Part shown: positions 1 to 7,085 of the stretch, piece by piece
How the letters are laid out: each line of letters starts with the position of its first letter
Position numbering within the stretch: the first letter of the stretch is position 1
Assembly: GCA_039816825.1 (NCBI GenBank)
Contig: JBCBXA010000085.1
Coordinates: 1 to 12,138, forward strand
DNA: 12,138 bases
DNA from: JBCBXA01 sp039816825
Lineage (GTDB): Bacteria; Pseudomonadota; Alphaproteobacteria; Rhizobiales; Rhizobiaceae
Direction: 5' to 3'
Program-made: the position numbers and the translations under genes
Notes under the pieces: model-generated
The model's database searches: none
Told to the model about the DNA's origin: nothing
Seen by the model: only the letters and a program-made list of their open reading frames with translations

Positions 1-58
1 ACAAGATGTCTCGTGAAATGTCAGCGTATCGCGACCAAGAGCCCACGAGACATCTTGT
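1..58. repeat. 15-bp perfect inverted repeat with 28-nt spacer
   Basis: ACAAGATGTCTCGTG at 1-15 is the exact reverse complement of CACGAGACATCTTGT at 44-58. As RNA it would form a 15-bp stem with a 28-nt loop. The left arm touches the window edge, so the true repeat may be longer. No T-tract follows the right arm, so it is not a classical intrinsic terminator for plus-strand transcription. It ends 66 bp before the CoxL-like start codon. It could be the end of an upstream gene's transcript, an operator, or one member of a dispersed palindromic repeat family; the sequence alone does not decide. Confidence 0.85.
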
Positions 59-124
59 GAAGGCGCGCCACATGTTTCAACACAGCAGCCTCGGACAGGA
101 GCCTTGGCAAGCACGGAGACCGCT

Positions 125-2431
125 ATGAACATGCAAGCCCCCAAGTCTTTCGGCCTCGGTGCCAGCGCTCACCGCAAGGAAGATGATGCGCTTCTGCGCG
201 GTCGCGGTCGTTTCACGGCTGATGACATCCCTGCTGACGCTCTGCGGATGGTGGTGGTTCGTTCGCCCTTTGCGAGCGTGGACTTCTCGATTGCCAATCT
301 CGACGAGGTCAAAGTCCTGGACGGTGTGCAACTGGTACTGACCGCCGATGATCTCACGGCCTATGGAGACCTGCCTTGCGAAGCTCTTCGCAAGCAGAAG
401 GATGGCAGCGAGATGAATGGTGCCGACATTCCATTGCTGGCAAAGGTTCGTGCATCTTATGTCGGAGACGCCATTGCCATCATCGTAGCCGAAACGGAGC
501 AGTTGGCGGCGGACGCGGCTGAAGCTCTTGATGTCGACTATGACAACCAGCCGGTGGCGGCGGAAACCGCCACTGCGCTCGATCCTGCAACGCCGATCGT
601 GCACCCGCAATTGGGCACCAATCTCGCGGGCCATATTTTCGTGGGCGACGATGCCAAAACCGATGCAGCCTTCGCCAAGGCGGCCCATGTGGCCGAACTG
701 ACGCTAGTCAACAACAGGCTTGTTTCCAACTTTCTCGAGCCCCGCGCCTGCCTGGCTGAGGTGGATGATCAGCGCATGACGCTCACAGCAGGCACACAGG
801 GCGTGCACTCCGTGCAGAAAATCATCGCCCAGAAGATCTTGCGCGTGCCGTTGGATGATCTGCGCGTCATCACCCGGGATGTCGGTGGCGGGTTTGGCAC
901 CAAGGCCTTCGTTTTCCGTGAGTACCCCCTGGCGCTCATCGCTGCCCGCGAGTTGCGGCAGCCCGTCGCATGGGTTGGCACCCGCACCGAGCATTTCCTC
1001 ACAGATTCGCAGGGCCGCGACAATCTCGTGACGGCCAAGATGGCCATGGACGAGAGCGGCAAGTTCCTTGGTCTGAAGATTGATCTCATAGCCAATATGG
1101 GCGCTTACCTGAGCCAGTATTCGCCTTTCATCCCGTGGCTCGGCGCTTCCATGGCAACCGGCCTCTACGACATTCCGGCGCTCTCCATGGATATGCATCT
1201 GGTCTACACCAACACCTGCCCGGTCGATGCTTATCGCGGTGCCGGGCGGCCCGAAGCCACCTATCTGATCGAGCGCCTGGTGGATGTCTGTGCTGCTGAA
1301 ATGGGTGTGGACCGTATAGAACTGCGCAAGCGCAACTTCATCCAGCCCGATCAGTTTCCCTATGAAACGCAGGCCGGGCGGACTTACGATGTCGGTAAGT
1401 TTACCGAACACCTCGATCTGGCTCTGGCCGAAGTCGACTGGGCGGGCTTCGAGGCTCGACGGCAGGAAGCGGCCGCTCGCGGCAAGCTGCGCGGCATCGG
1501 CTGCGCCACTTACATCGAAGCCTGCGCATTTGCCGGGTCGGAGCCTGCCGTCGCGCGGCTCAATGAGGACGGCACGGCCACGATCTTCATCGGCACCCAG
1601 GCGAACGGCCAGGGCCACGCCACCGCCTACGCGCAGTTTGCCTCTGACAAGCTGGGCTTGGACATCGAGTTCATTGATGTGCGCCAGGGCGATACGGACG
1701 AATTGGCCAGTGGTGGCGGCACGGGTGGTTCGCGCTCCATCCCACTTGGAGGCGTTTCCGTGTCCCAAGCATCAGAAACGCTGGCCAGCCACATCCGGGC
1801 TAAAGCCGCCGACATGCTGGATCTCAGCGCCGATGAGATCGAACTGGCGGACGGCGTTGCGCGCCACACCGGCGGCAATGCCTATGTGCCTTTCGCTGAC
1901 ATCGCACAAGCAGCGGATGACGTTCTGACGGCCACCGCCACTTTCAAGCAAGAAGAAGCCACTTATCCCAATGGGTCGCACATATGCGAGCTGGAGATCG
2001 ATCCCGACACCGGCATCACGCAGATCATCGGCTACACCATCGTCGATGATTTCGGCGTGGTGGTGAACCCGCTTCTCCTCCAGGGCCAGGTCCATGGCGG
2101 AGTGGTGCAGGGCATCGGCCAATGCCTGACCGAGCGCACGGTCTATGACGATGAAGGGCAGCTTCTGAGCGCGTCCTTCATGGACTACACCATGCCGCGG
2201 GCGGACGACGTACCATTCATCCAGTTCTCAACCCACAATGTGCCGTCCATCACCAATGCGATGGGCATAAAGGGTGCTGGGGAAGCCGGAACCATTGGCG
2301 CCTGCCCATCGGTGATGAACGCGATGGTGGATGCCCTGTCCAACGCCTATGGCATCGATCACATCGACATGCCGGCGACACCGCAAATGGTGTGGCAGAT
2401 GATCCGTGACGCTAAAGCCAAGGCCGCTTAG
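125..2431 (+). CDS. CoxL-like (form II) xanthine dehydrogenase family molybdopterin-binding subunit
   Basis: This is the large, molybdenum-cofactor-binding subunit of a molybdenum hydroxylase of the xanthine dehydrogenase/CO dehydrogenase family (768 aa, normal for the family). Such subunits oxidise a carbon centre with water at a Mo centre and pass electrons to FAD and 2Fe-2S subunits. Visible landmarks are the GGGFGTK motif near residues 254-260, the active-site loop AYRGAGR at 369-375, the QANGQGH cofactor-binding stretch near 500, and the KGAGEAG motif with the presumed catalytic Glu720. AYRGAGR marks form II; true CO dehydrogenases (form I) carry AYxCSFR. The substrate is therefore probably an aldehyde, purine or other heterocycle rather than CO, and is unknown. 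The ATG at 125 is preferred because GGAG lies 6 nt upstream; a TTG at 104 would add seven residues. No FAD or iron-sulfur subunit is present downstream, so partners would have to lie upstream of the window. The stop overlaps that of the convergent MFS gene. Confidence 0.93.
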   Translation: MNMQAPKSFGLGASAHRKEDDALLRGRGRFTADDIPADALRMVVVRSPFASVDFSIANLDEVKVLDGVQLVLTADDLTAYGDLPCEALRKQKDGSEMNGADIPLLAKVRASYVGDAIAIIVAETEQLAADAAEALDVDYDNQPVAAETATALDPATPIVHPQLGTNLAGHIFVGDDAKTDAAFAKAAHVAELTLVNNRLVSNFLEPRACLAEVDDQRMTLTAGTQGVHSVQKIIAQKILRVPLDDLRVITRDVGGGFGTKAFVFREYPLALIAARELRQPVAWVGTRTEHFLTDSQGRDNLVTAKMAMDESGKFLGLKIDLIANMGAYLSQYSPFIPWLGASMATGLYDIPALSMDMHLVYTNTCPVDAYRGAGRPEATYLIERLVDVCAAEMGVDRIELRKRNFIQPDQFPYETQAGRTYDVGKFTEHLDLALAEVDWAGFEARRQEAAARGKLRGIGCATYIEACAFAGSEPAVARLNEDGTATIFIGTQANGQGHATAYAQFASDKLGLDIEFIDVRQGDTDELASGGGTGGSRSIPLGGVSVSQASETLASHIRAKAADMLDLSADEIELADGVARHTGGNAYVPFADIAQAADDVLTATATFKQEEATYPNGSHICELEIDPDTGITQIIGYTIVDDFGVVVNPLLLQGQVHGGVVQGIGQCLTERTVYDDEGQLLSASFMDYTMPRADDVPFIQFSTHNVPSITNAMGIKGAGEAGTIGACPSVMNAMVDALSNAYGIDHIDMPATPQMVWQMIRDAKAKAA

Positions 2432-3684
2432 CCCGCGGCCTCTTCCTCGTCTGCGCGAGGGTCGAACTCATAGGTTTGCGGCGTGTTGTTGCGGGCCAGA
2501 CCGATGGATTGGAAGTCTGCCGTCTCGAAGTTCTCGGGCAGGCGGTTGCGCAGAATGCGCCAGGCCGCGAACGCGGCGATGCCCAGATGGCTCAGCGACG
2601 TCAGTGCGAACATGCCCCCAGGGCCCGAGGCTTCGAGGAAGACGGCTGTTGCAAGTGGTCCCACCATCGTGCCGACACCATAAGTCACCAGAAGTCCCGA
2701 AGACGTTTCAACAAAGTCTGCCGGGTCTGCAAAGTCGTTCGCGTGCGCCACAAAAAGTGAGTAGATGCTCAGCAAAACAGCACCGAACAAGAACATGATG
2801 GCGAAGAACGCGGGAGATCCCGTCGTGCCTCCGGCCGAGATCGCATACAGAACCGTGCCCAGCACGGCGCCCAACACGCCGCAGGCGATCATGACATAGC
2901 GCCGGTCGGTGGCGTCAGACGCCCGACCGATGGGATATTGAAACACCATGCCGCCCGTCATCGCAGCACCCATCATGAGTGCGATGGATGCGTTGGAAAG
3001 GCCCACCAGTTCGCCGAAAACAGGCGCAAATGAAAACCACGCACCACCAATAATGCCGGCAAGGAACGATCCCACCACAGCCACTTGGCTGTTTCGATAG
3101 AGCTTCCTGAAGTCGATGCTGACATGGCCAAGGGGCGCCGGGCTTTGAATGCCCGTCAGGGCTGTCGGCAGAACAGCCAATGTGAACGCCATAGCCGTCG
3201 CCATGAACAGCAGCGCGCTGCTTGGATCGGCAAGTGGCAGGGCAAACTGACCGAGCAGCATCGCAAGCTGTCCGGTGATCATGTAGATCGAGAAAACCGA
3301 ACCGCGATTTGCATTCGTTGTTCGCTCATTCAGCCAACTCTCCATGATCATGTAGCTGCCCGCGACGCCAATACCCATCGCAGCGCGCACCAGGAACCAC
3401 ATGATGGGATGCACGATAATGGCGCTAAGAAGCACAAGCGTTGAAAGGCTTGCCAGGAGCGCGCCGAATGCCCGGATGTGGCCTACCTTTCGCACCGAAA
3501 AGGGGACGAGAAAGCAACCTGCGGTGAACCCGATCGCGTATCCCGTGGCGATGGTACCGATAGCCGTCGGCCCGAAGCCTTCAAGTTGCGCGCGAACGGG
3601 CACGAGCAACGAGTACAGCCCATGGCTGAACATGAAGAATGCCGTGGAGATCAGGATAGGAGCAAAGGGGCGAAGCTGCAGCAT
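2428..3684 (-). CDS. MFS transporter, YcaD-like
   Basis: This is a major facilitator superfamily inner-membrane transporter of about 418 aa with around 12 hydrophobic segments. The N-terminal half carries ESWLNERTTNANRGSVFS after the fourth or fifth membrane segment, a block I recognise from the YcaD-like MFS subfamily, whose substrates are unknown. A loop motif related to the MFS signature (PIGRASDATDRR) sits in the middle. The C-terminus is an acidic cytoplasmic tail (DPRADEEEAAG). The ATG at 3684 is chosen because the first helix follows directly; an in-frame TTG at 3714 would add ten residues, and neither start has a clear ribosome binding site. The gene lies downstream of the glycosylase gene on the same strand, after 187 bp that contain a hairpin and a short palindrome, so it probably has its own promoter. 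Its stop shares four bases with the CoxL-like stop. Confidence 0.9.
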   Translation of the reverse strand: MLQLRPFAPILISTAFFMFSHGLYSLLVPVRAQLEGFGPTAIGTIATGYAIGFTAGCFLVPFSVRKVGHIRAFGALLASLSTLVLLSAIIVHPIMWFLVRAAMGIGVAGSYMIMESWLNERTTNANRGSVFSIYMITGQLAMLLGQFALPLADPSSALLFMATAMAFTLAVLPTALTGIQSPAPLGHVSIDFRKLYRNSQVAVVGSFLAGIIGGAWFSFAPVFGELVGLSNASIALMMGAAMTGGMVFQYPIGRASDATDRRYVMIACGVLGAVLGTVLYAISAGGTTGSPAFFAIMFLFGAVLLSIYSLFVAHANDFADPADFVETSSGLLVTYGVGTMVGPLATAVFLEASGPGGMFALTSLSHLGIAAFAAWRILRNRLPENFETADFQSIGLARNNTPQTYEFDPRADEEEAAG

Positions 3685-3716
3685 GGCACCACGAGGGGGT
3701 TGGGCGGTTGGCAACT

Positions 3717-3736
3717 GATCGGAGGCTTTACCGATC
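3717..3736. promoter_or_regulatory. short palindrome upstream of the MFS gene
   Basis: GATCGG at 3717-3722 and CCGATC at 3731-3736 form a perfect 6-bp inverted repeat with an 8-bp spacer. It lies about 30 bp upstream of the preferred MFS start and just outside the alternative TTG start. The position suits an operator, but no regulator is obvious and an inverted repeat this short can arise by chance. Confidence 0.25.
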
Positions 3737-3832
3737 GCTGAACGCTACAAGACCGAAACCGGGTCGGATTGCGCCCATACGCCTGGTGCGACGCGCGGGC
3801 AATCGAAAAATGCAACGCCGGAGAAATTTGTC

Positions 3833-3848
3833 TTGGCGGCGACGCCAA
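3833..3848 (-). terminator. tetraloop hairpin downstream of the glycosylase gene
   Basis: TTGGCG at 3833-3838 and CGCCAA at 3843-3848 form a perfect 6-bp stem around GCGA. Read on the minus strand it begins 24 nt after the glycosylase stop and is followed by GACAAATTT, which is a poor U-tract. It may end or stabilise the glycosylase transcript and so separate it from the MFS gene, but it is not a textbook intrinsic terminator. Confidence 0.35.
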
Positions 3849-3871
3849 TGTCGCTTTGCTACTCGGTTTGG

Positions 3872-4759
3872 CTACTTGGACTGAGTGCCGGGCATGCGCT
3901 GCTGAAGCGCCAGCAAGTCCTGCCAGGCGAGCCGTTTGTGCGCCGGTTGTTGCAGCAGATAGCGTGGAGTGAGAGTGGTCAGCATGGCTGGCTTCGCGGG
4001 CTCACCAGGAAACTCAGTCCAGCTGCCGCGCAACTGCATCACGGTCTTTGGTTTCGCTCTGGCGTCGGCGGGGGGCGCTGCAAACATCCGATGGGGCAGC
4101 GCGCCAAAGCCCAGAGCGAATGGAACTTTGATCAGTTCCATATGTCTGCGCAGAAACGGCGCGCACATGGCGAGTTCCGCCGGTGTCGGCTGCCTGTTCC
4201 CCGGGGGTCGCCAGGGTAGGGCGCAGGTGAGATAGACTTCGTCCTTGCTCAATCCGATGGCGCGCAACATGGCATCGAGCAGGCGGCCTTCATCGCCTGC
4301 AAAAAGATCGCCCGTTCGGTCATCATCCCGTCCCGGTGCGTCGCCGATGACGACCAGTTTGGCGTCCGATGGACCGGCTGCAAACAGGGTTGCGTTGGCA
4401 GTGCGTTTGAGGCTGCAGTGAGAGAAGGCCTCCAGCGCCGCGCGCAACTCATCAACCGACTTGGCGCCATCCGCCGCCTGCTGGGCTGCCGCAACGGCCT
4501 CCGCTTCAGGCACCTGGTTCGTGGGTGCCACAGCCACTTGCGGCAGAGGTGCTTCTTCGCGGCGATGGCGCTCTGCCGTCAGGCTTTCCTGCAATTGGGG
4601 TGCTGGCGGTGTCGCGACCTCAAAATGGTTGATCGGCGTTTCCGACAGGCATTCATCCACCCCGCAATCGGCATGAAATCGCAGGAAATCGAGCAGCGCC
4701 GCAGCGCTGAACTCGTCTGTCTGTGTTGCCGATTGTTGATCGCTCACCGCTGCACCCAC
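3872..4759 (-). CDS. uracil-DNA glycosylase family protein (family-4-like, altered active site)
   Basis: The 295-aa protein has a conserved N-terminal patch (residues 22-46), a proline/alanine-rich linker (about 48-100) and a C-terminal UDG fold. Family members remove uracil from DNA to start base excision repair. Motif I is GDAPGRDDDRTG at 139-150 (usual form GEAPGxxED), followed by LLDAMLRAIGL and the conserved RPPGNRxPTP block at 184-193. Two features differ from family 4. Of the four cluster-binding cysteines only Cys115 and Cys199 remain at recognisable positions: Phe112 stands at the first, and Trp183 stands before RPPGNR, with Cys179 displaced. Motif II reads TLTPRYLLQQP, so Thr264 replaces the usual histidine of HPxxLL. 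Loss of the cysteines is, as I recall, common in alphaproteobacterial members; loss of the histidine is less expected. Start is GTG at 4759 with GAGG 8 nt upstream; a GTG at 4747 is an alternative. The gene lies 29 bp after the SDR gene and is probably co-transcribed with it. Confidence 0.85.
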   Translation of the reverse strand: MGAAVSDQQSATQTDEFSAAALLDFLRFHADCGVDECLSETPINHFEVATPPAPQLQESLTAERHRREEAPLPQVAVAPTNQVPEAEAVAAAQQAADGAKSVDELRAALEAFSHCSLKRTANATLFAAGPSDAKLVVIGDAPGRDDDRTGDLFAGDEGRLLDAMLRAIGLSKDEVYLTCALPWRPPGNRQPTPAELAMCAPFLRRHMELIKVPFALGFGALPHRMFAAPPADARAKPKTVMQLRGSWTEFPGEPAKPAMLTTLTPRYLLQQPAHKRLAWQDLLALQQRMPGTQSK

Positions 4760-4788
4760 CGCATTCGCCTCAGCTTTCGCACATCACG

Positions 4789-5694
4789 CTACGCCTTCGC
4801 GAGTCCTAAATCGCTACGCGAGCCTGCTTGGAATACTGAGTTGGTGGCGACCTGTTCCAGCACATCCCTGAAAGGCGTGGCGCGAAAGTCCGGCAGCAGT
4901 TCGGACAGTCGCTGCCCACAAAGGGCATGGTCGGTTTCAAACAGATATCGCATCTCGTTCATTTCTCGTGCCAACTCCCAGAAAGGGCCTGTCAGTCGGA
5001 ACAACCACCATGGGAAGCTGACGAAACGGTACGATCTCCCGGTGATGCCCTCGAGCGTCTGCCGAAGGTCCTGGCCCGTCATGGTCTGGCCGGGCAGAGG
5101 AACGTCCTCAAACTGTGCTAACTCAGACCGCTTTTCAGCCAGTGCCAGCGCGGCGCGCGCCCAATCCTCAACCAGGCACATAGCTTGCCGCACAAGGGCA
5201 GGCCCTGGCAGCGTGATCTGGCCCTTTTTGATGGCCCGCAGATAGATGAGGCCCATCACGCATTGCAGCTCGATCGGGTCGATGAAGTTTCCAGCCCGCA
5301 GCACGATCGTCTGGACACCGCTTTTACGGTAAGCACGCTCCATATCGAGACGGATTTGGCCTTTCCTGCTCACCGGATTTGAAGCGGTTCGCTCTGACCA
5401 CACGCCTCCGGCGCTCCCGAAATGATAGACGTTCCCGGGTATGATGACCGTCGCTCCGGCGCTTTGTGCCGCCTCAATGACTTGGGCGGTGATGCCTGGA
5501 ACCTGGTTGGCCCAATCGTGATAGTTCTGCGGGTTCATGCCGTTCACGATCACTTGGCAGCCTTGCGCTGCCTCGACCATGGACTGGTTGTGACGATCGT
5601 AAAGGCGGACTTTCCAGCCGGCTTCACCGAACAAACGTGCGGTCGCCCGGCCCACGCGGCCTGATCCGCCTAGAATGAGAACTGTTTTTTGCAT
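4789..5694 (-). CDS. NAD(P)-binding atypical SDR / epimerase-dehydratase-like protein
   Basis: This 301-aa cytoplasmic protein has an N-terminal Rossmann fold with the dinucleotide motif GGSGRVG at residues 9-15 directly after the first beta strand. It resembles NAD-dependent epimerase/dehydratases and NmrA-like proteins. The catalytic YxxxK of classical SDRs is not evident: the corresponding stretch reads SRKGQIRLDMERAY. I recall this as typical of a subgroup of atypical SDRs, so the protein may bind a cofactor without classical SDR chemistry. The C-terminal half contains PFRDVLEQVATNSV and resembles the substrate-binding part of extended SDRs. The substrate cannot be told from the sequence. 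Start is ATG at 5694, supported by AAGGAGAG a few bases upstream. The gene is divergent from the LysR gene with 87 bp between them, a layout in which the regulator usually controls its divergent neighbour. Confidence 0.85.
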   Translation of the reverse strand: MQKTVLILGGSGRVGRATARLFGEAGWKVRLYDRHNQSMVEAAQGCQVIVNGMNPQNYHDWANQVPGITAQVIEAAQSAGATVIIPGNVYHFGSAGGVWSERTASNPVSRKGQIRLDMERAYRKSGVQTIVLRAGNFIDPIELQCVMGLIYLRAIKKGQITLPGPALVRQAMCLVEDWARAALALAEKRSELAQFEDVPLPGQTMTGQDLRQTLEGITGRSYRFVSFPWWLFRLTGPFWELAREMNEMRYLFETDHALCGQRLSELLPDFRATPFRDVLEQVATNSVFQAGSRSDLGLAKA

Positions 5695-5746
5695 CTGACT
5701 CTCCTTTGGTTCGTCAGAAGATGTTCAATGCGCCTGCGTTTGGGAA

Positions 5747-5783
5747 TTGCCTTTCAGTGCAGAGTAGATATTCATATTTGAAT
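5747..5783 (+). promoter_or_regulatory. LysR promoter with palindrome overlapping the start codon
   Basis: A -35-like TTGCCT (5747-5752) and a -10-like TATTCA (5769-5774) are 16 bp apart, which puts transcription initiation at about the LysR ATG at 5782. No ribosome binding site precedes that ATG, so a leaderless or nearly leaderless mRNA is plausible. ATTCA-TATT-TGAAT (5770-5783) is a perfect 5-bp inverted repeat over the -10 and the first bases of the gene. T5769 and A5781 also fit the LysR-type T-N11-A pattern. This suggests autorepression and control of the divergent SDR gene, and is inference from position. Confidence 0.45.
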
Positions 5784-6696
5784 GGATAAAGATCATTACG
5801 GCCTCGACTGGGATCATATTCAGGCCTTCTGCGCGGTCGCGCGGGAGGGATCGCTCTCAGGCGCGGCGCGGAAACTGGGCCAGAGCCAACCCACGCTCGG
5901 GCGCCGCATCAAGGCCGCTGAAGTCGCTCTGGGCACAAGCCTCTTCACCAGAGTGGCCAAGGGCTTGATGCTGACCGATAGGGGCGTGGAGCTTCTGGTC
6001 CATGCGCAGGAGATGGAGGCATCTGCCGCGCGGCTGCAGAACGCAGCCCTCGGACAAGGCGATGCTGTAGCCGGCACAGTACGCATCACGGCCAGCATGG
6101 TTGTCTCTCACTACGTCTTGCCGGCCATCATCGCACGCCTGCGGCTGGCCGAACCTGAGATCGAAATCGAACTGGTGCCGACCGATACGTCCGAGAATCT
6201 TTTGTTCCGCGAGGCGGACATCGCCGTGCGCATGTACCGCCCAACGCAGATGGATGTTGTGACCCGCAAGGTCGCGGAGCAGCCGCTGGCGCTATACGGC
6301 GCAACTTCACTGCTGGACCGCATGGGAGAGCCGGGCTCCCTTGAAGAACTCGAAGCATACCCTTTTGTGGGTCTGGACCGCGATGATCTCATCATTCGCC
6401 ACATGCGCTCTTTGGGTTTTGACGTCAGTCGACGCTTCTTCGGCGTGCGTTGTGACAATCAGGCGGCTTTCTGGGAGCTCGTGCGCAGCGGCTGCGGCCT
6501 GGGCGCGATGCAGACACTGGTCGGCGATGCGGATCCGGCGGTGCGCCGTCTTGCCGTTGATATCCGGCTTCCGCCCTTGCCGGTGTGGCTCGCCACCCAT
6601 GAAACTTTACAGCACAACAGGCGCAACAGAGTGGTTTGGGACTTCCTGGCAGACGCGTTCGCCCGCCGAGACGGCCAAAGCGACTTTATACAGTAG
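5782..6696 (+). CDS. LysR-family transcriptional regulator
   Basis: The 304-aa protein is a standard-length LysR regulator. Residues about 9-68 form the winged helix-turn-helix (AFCAVAREGSLSGAARKLG, then SQPTLGRRIKAAE), followed by the coiled linker helix. Residues about 90-290 form the periplasmic-binding-protein-like effector domain, beginning VAGTVRITASMVVSHYVLP. Such proteins act as tetramers in the cytoplasm and usually control a divergent neighbour, here the SDR gene, in response to a small molecule that cannot be predicted. No Shine-Dalgarno is visible, but the start gives the expected N-terminus immediately before the DNA-binding domain. Just past the stop, AGTAG (6692-6696) and CTACT (6706-6710) with four Ts form a weak terminator-like hairpin. 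Confidence 0.93.
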   Translation: MDKDHYGLDWDHIQAFCAVAREGSLSGAARKLGQSQPTLGRRIKAAEVALGTSLFTRVAKGLMLTDRGVELLVHAQEMEASAARLQNAALGQGDAVAGTVRITASMVVSHYVLPAIIARLRLAEPEIEIELVPTDTSENLLFREADIAVRMYRPTQMDVVTRKVAEQPLALYGATSLLDRMGEPGSLEELEAYPFVGLDRDDLIIRHMRSLGFDVSRRFFGVRCDNQAAFWELVRSGCGLGAMQTLVGDADPAVRRLAVDIRLPPLPVWLATHETLQHNRRNRVVWDFLADAFARRDGQSDFIQ

Positions 6697-6990
6697 CAAG
6701 CAACCCTACTTTTCCGGGTGGCCACGACGAATACTATTGCACCTTCCTGCAGGGATCGAATCCATTGATCTTTGCTAGGCTGGGCTGGCGTATCCCGACA
6801 CTCGAACCGAGCGGCATTGCGAGCCAGTTCACCACAACGGAGATGCGACGGCTCACATCTGCTCTCCGCCATCTCCTCCCGAGATCACGGACTCCTTGGT
6901 CAACAAGTCTTGCCCGATCAACGGTTCACGCCGCCCAAGCCCCAAGCACAACCCCAGCCCGCACTGCAGCCAGACGCCGCTTCTCTACGT

Positions 6991-7019
6991 TTGACGTGAA
7001 CGTAAACGTTAGATATTTT
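6991..7019 (+). promoter_or_regulatory. ETF-QO promoter with LiuR-like operator
   Basis: TTGACG (6991-6996) and TATTTT (7014-7019) are 17 bp apart and make a good sigma70-type promoter. Overlapping the -35 and spacer is TTGACGTGAACGTAAA (6991-7006), a near-perfect inverted repeat of TTGACGT and ACGTAAA around two bases (one G/A mismatch). I recall TTGACGT/ACGTAAA-type palindromes as the site of LiuR, the MerR-family regulator of branched-chain amino acid and fatty acid catabolism in Proteobacteria, whose regulons can include ETF-QO. The match to the downstream gene supports the assignment. Transcription would start near 7026, leaving a leader of about 235 nt. Confidence 0.6.
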
Positions 7020-7065
7020 CTAGGAAACGTTTTGGCAGAACGTGCAATGGGGAGCCGGACTGACG

Positions 7066-7085
7066 AGGCAGTTCAGCAACTGCCT
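7066..7085 (+). other. perfect leader hairpin
   Basis: AGGCAGTT (7066-7073) and AACTGCCT (7078-7085) form a perfect 8-bp stem with loop CAGC, extendable by a G-U pair. Only a short T-tract (7085-7087) follows. It could be a weak attenuator or an mRNA-stabilising structure in the ETF-QO leader; its role is unknown. Confidence 0.5.

Noticed and set aside
704..1768. 354-codon minus-strand frame inside the CoxL-like gene
   Set aside because: It is the antisense shadow of a strongly conserved coding region; GC-rich codon bias produces such long antisense frames.
125..2431. Carbon monoxide dehydrogenase large subunit (coxL) proper
   Set aside because: The active-site loop is AYRGAGR, not AYxCSFR, and no cox accessory genes are in view.
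6751..6812. tRNA T-loop-like words (TCGAATCC near 6756 and CTCGAACC near 6801)
   Set aside because: Flanking bases do not form the 5-bp T stem on either strand, and I could not find acceptor, D or anticodon arms, so a tRNA or tRNA-end attachment site is not supported.
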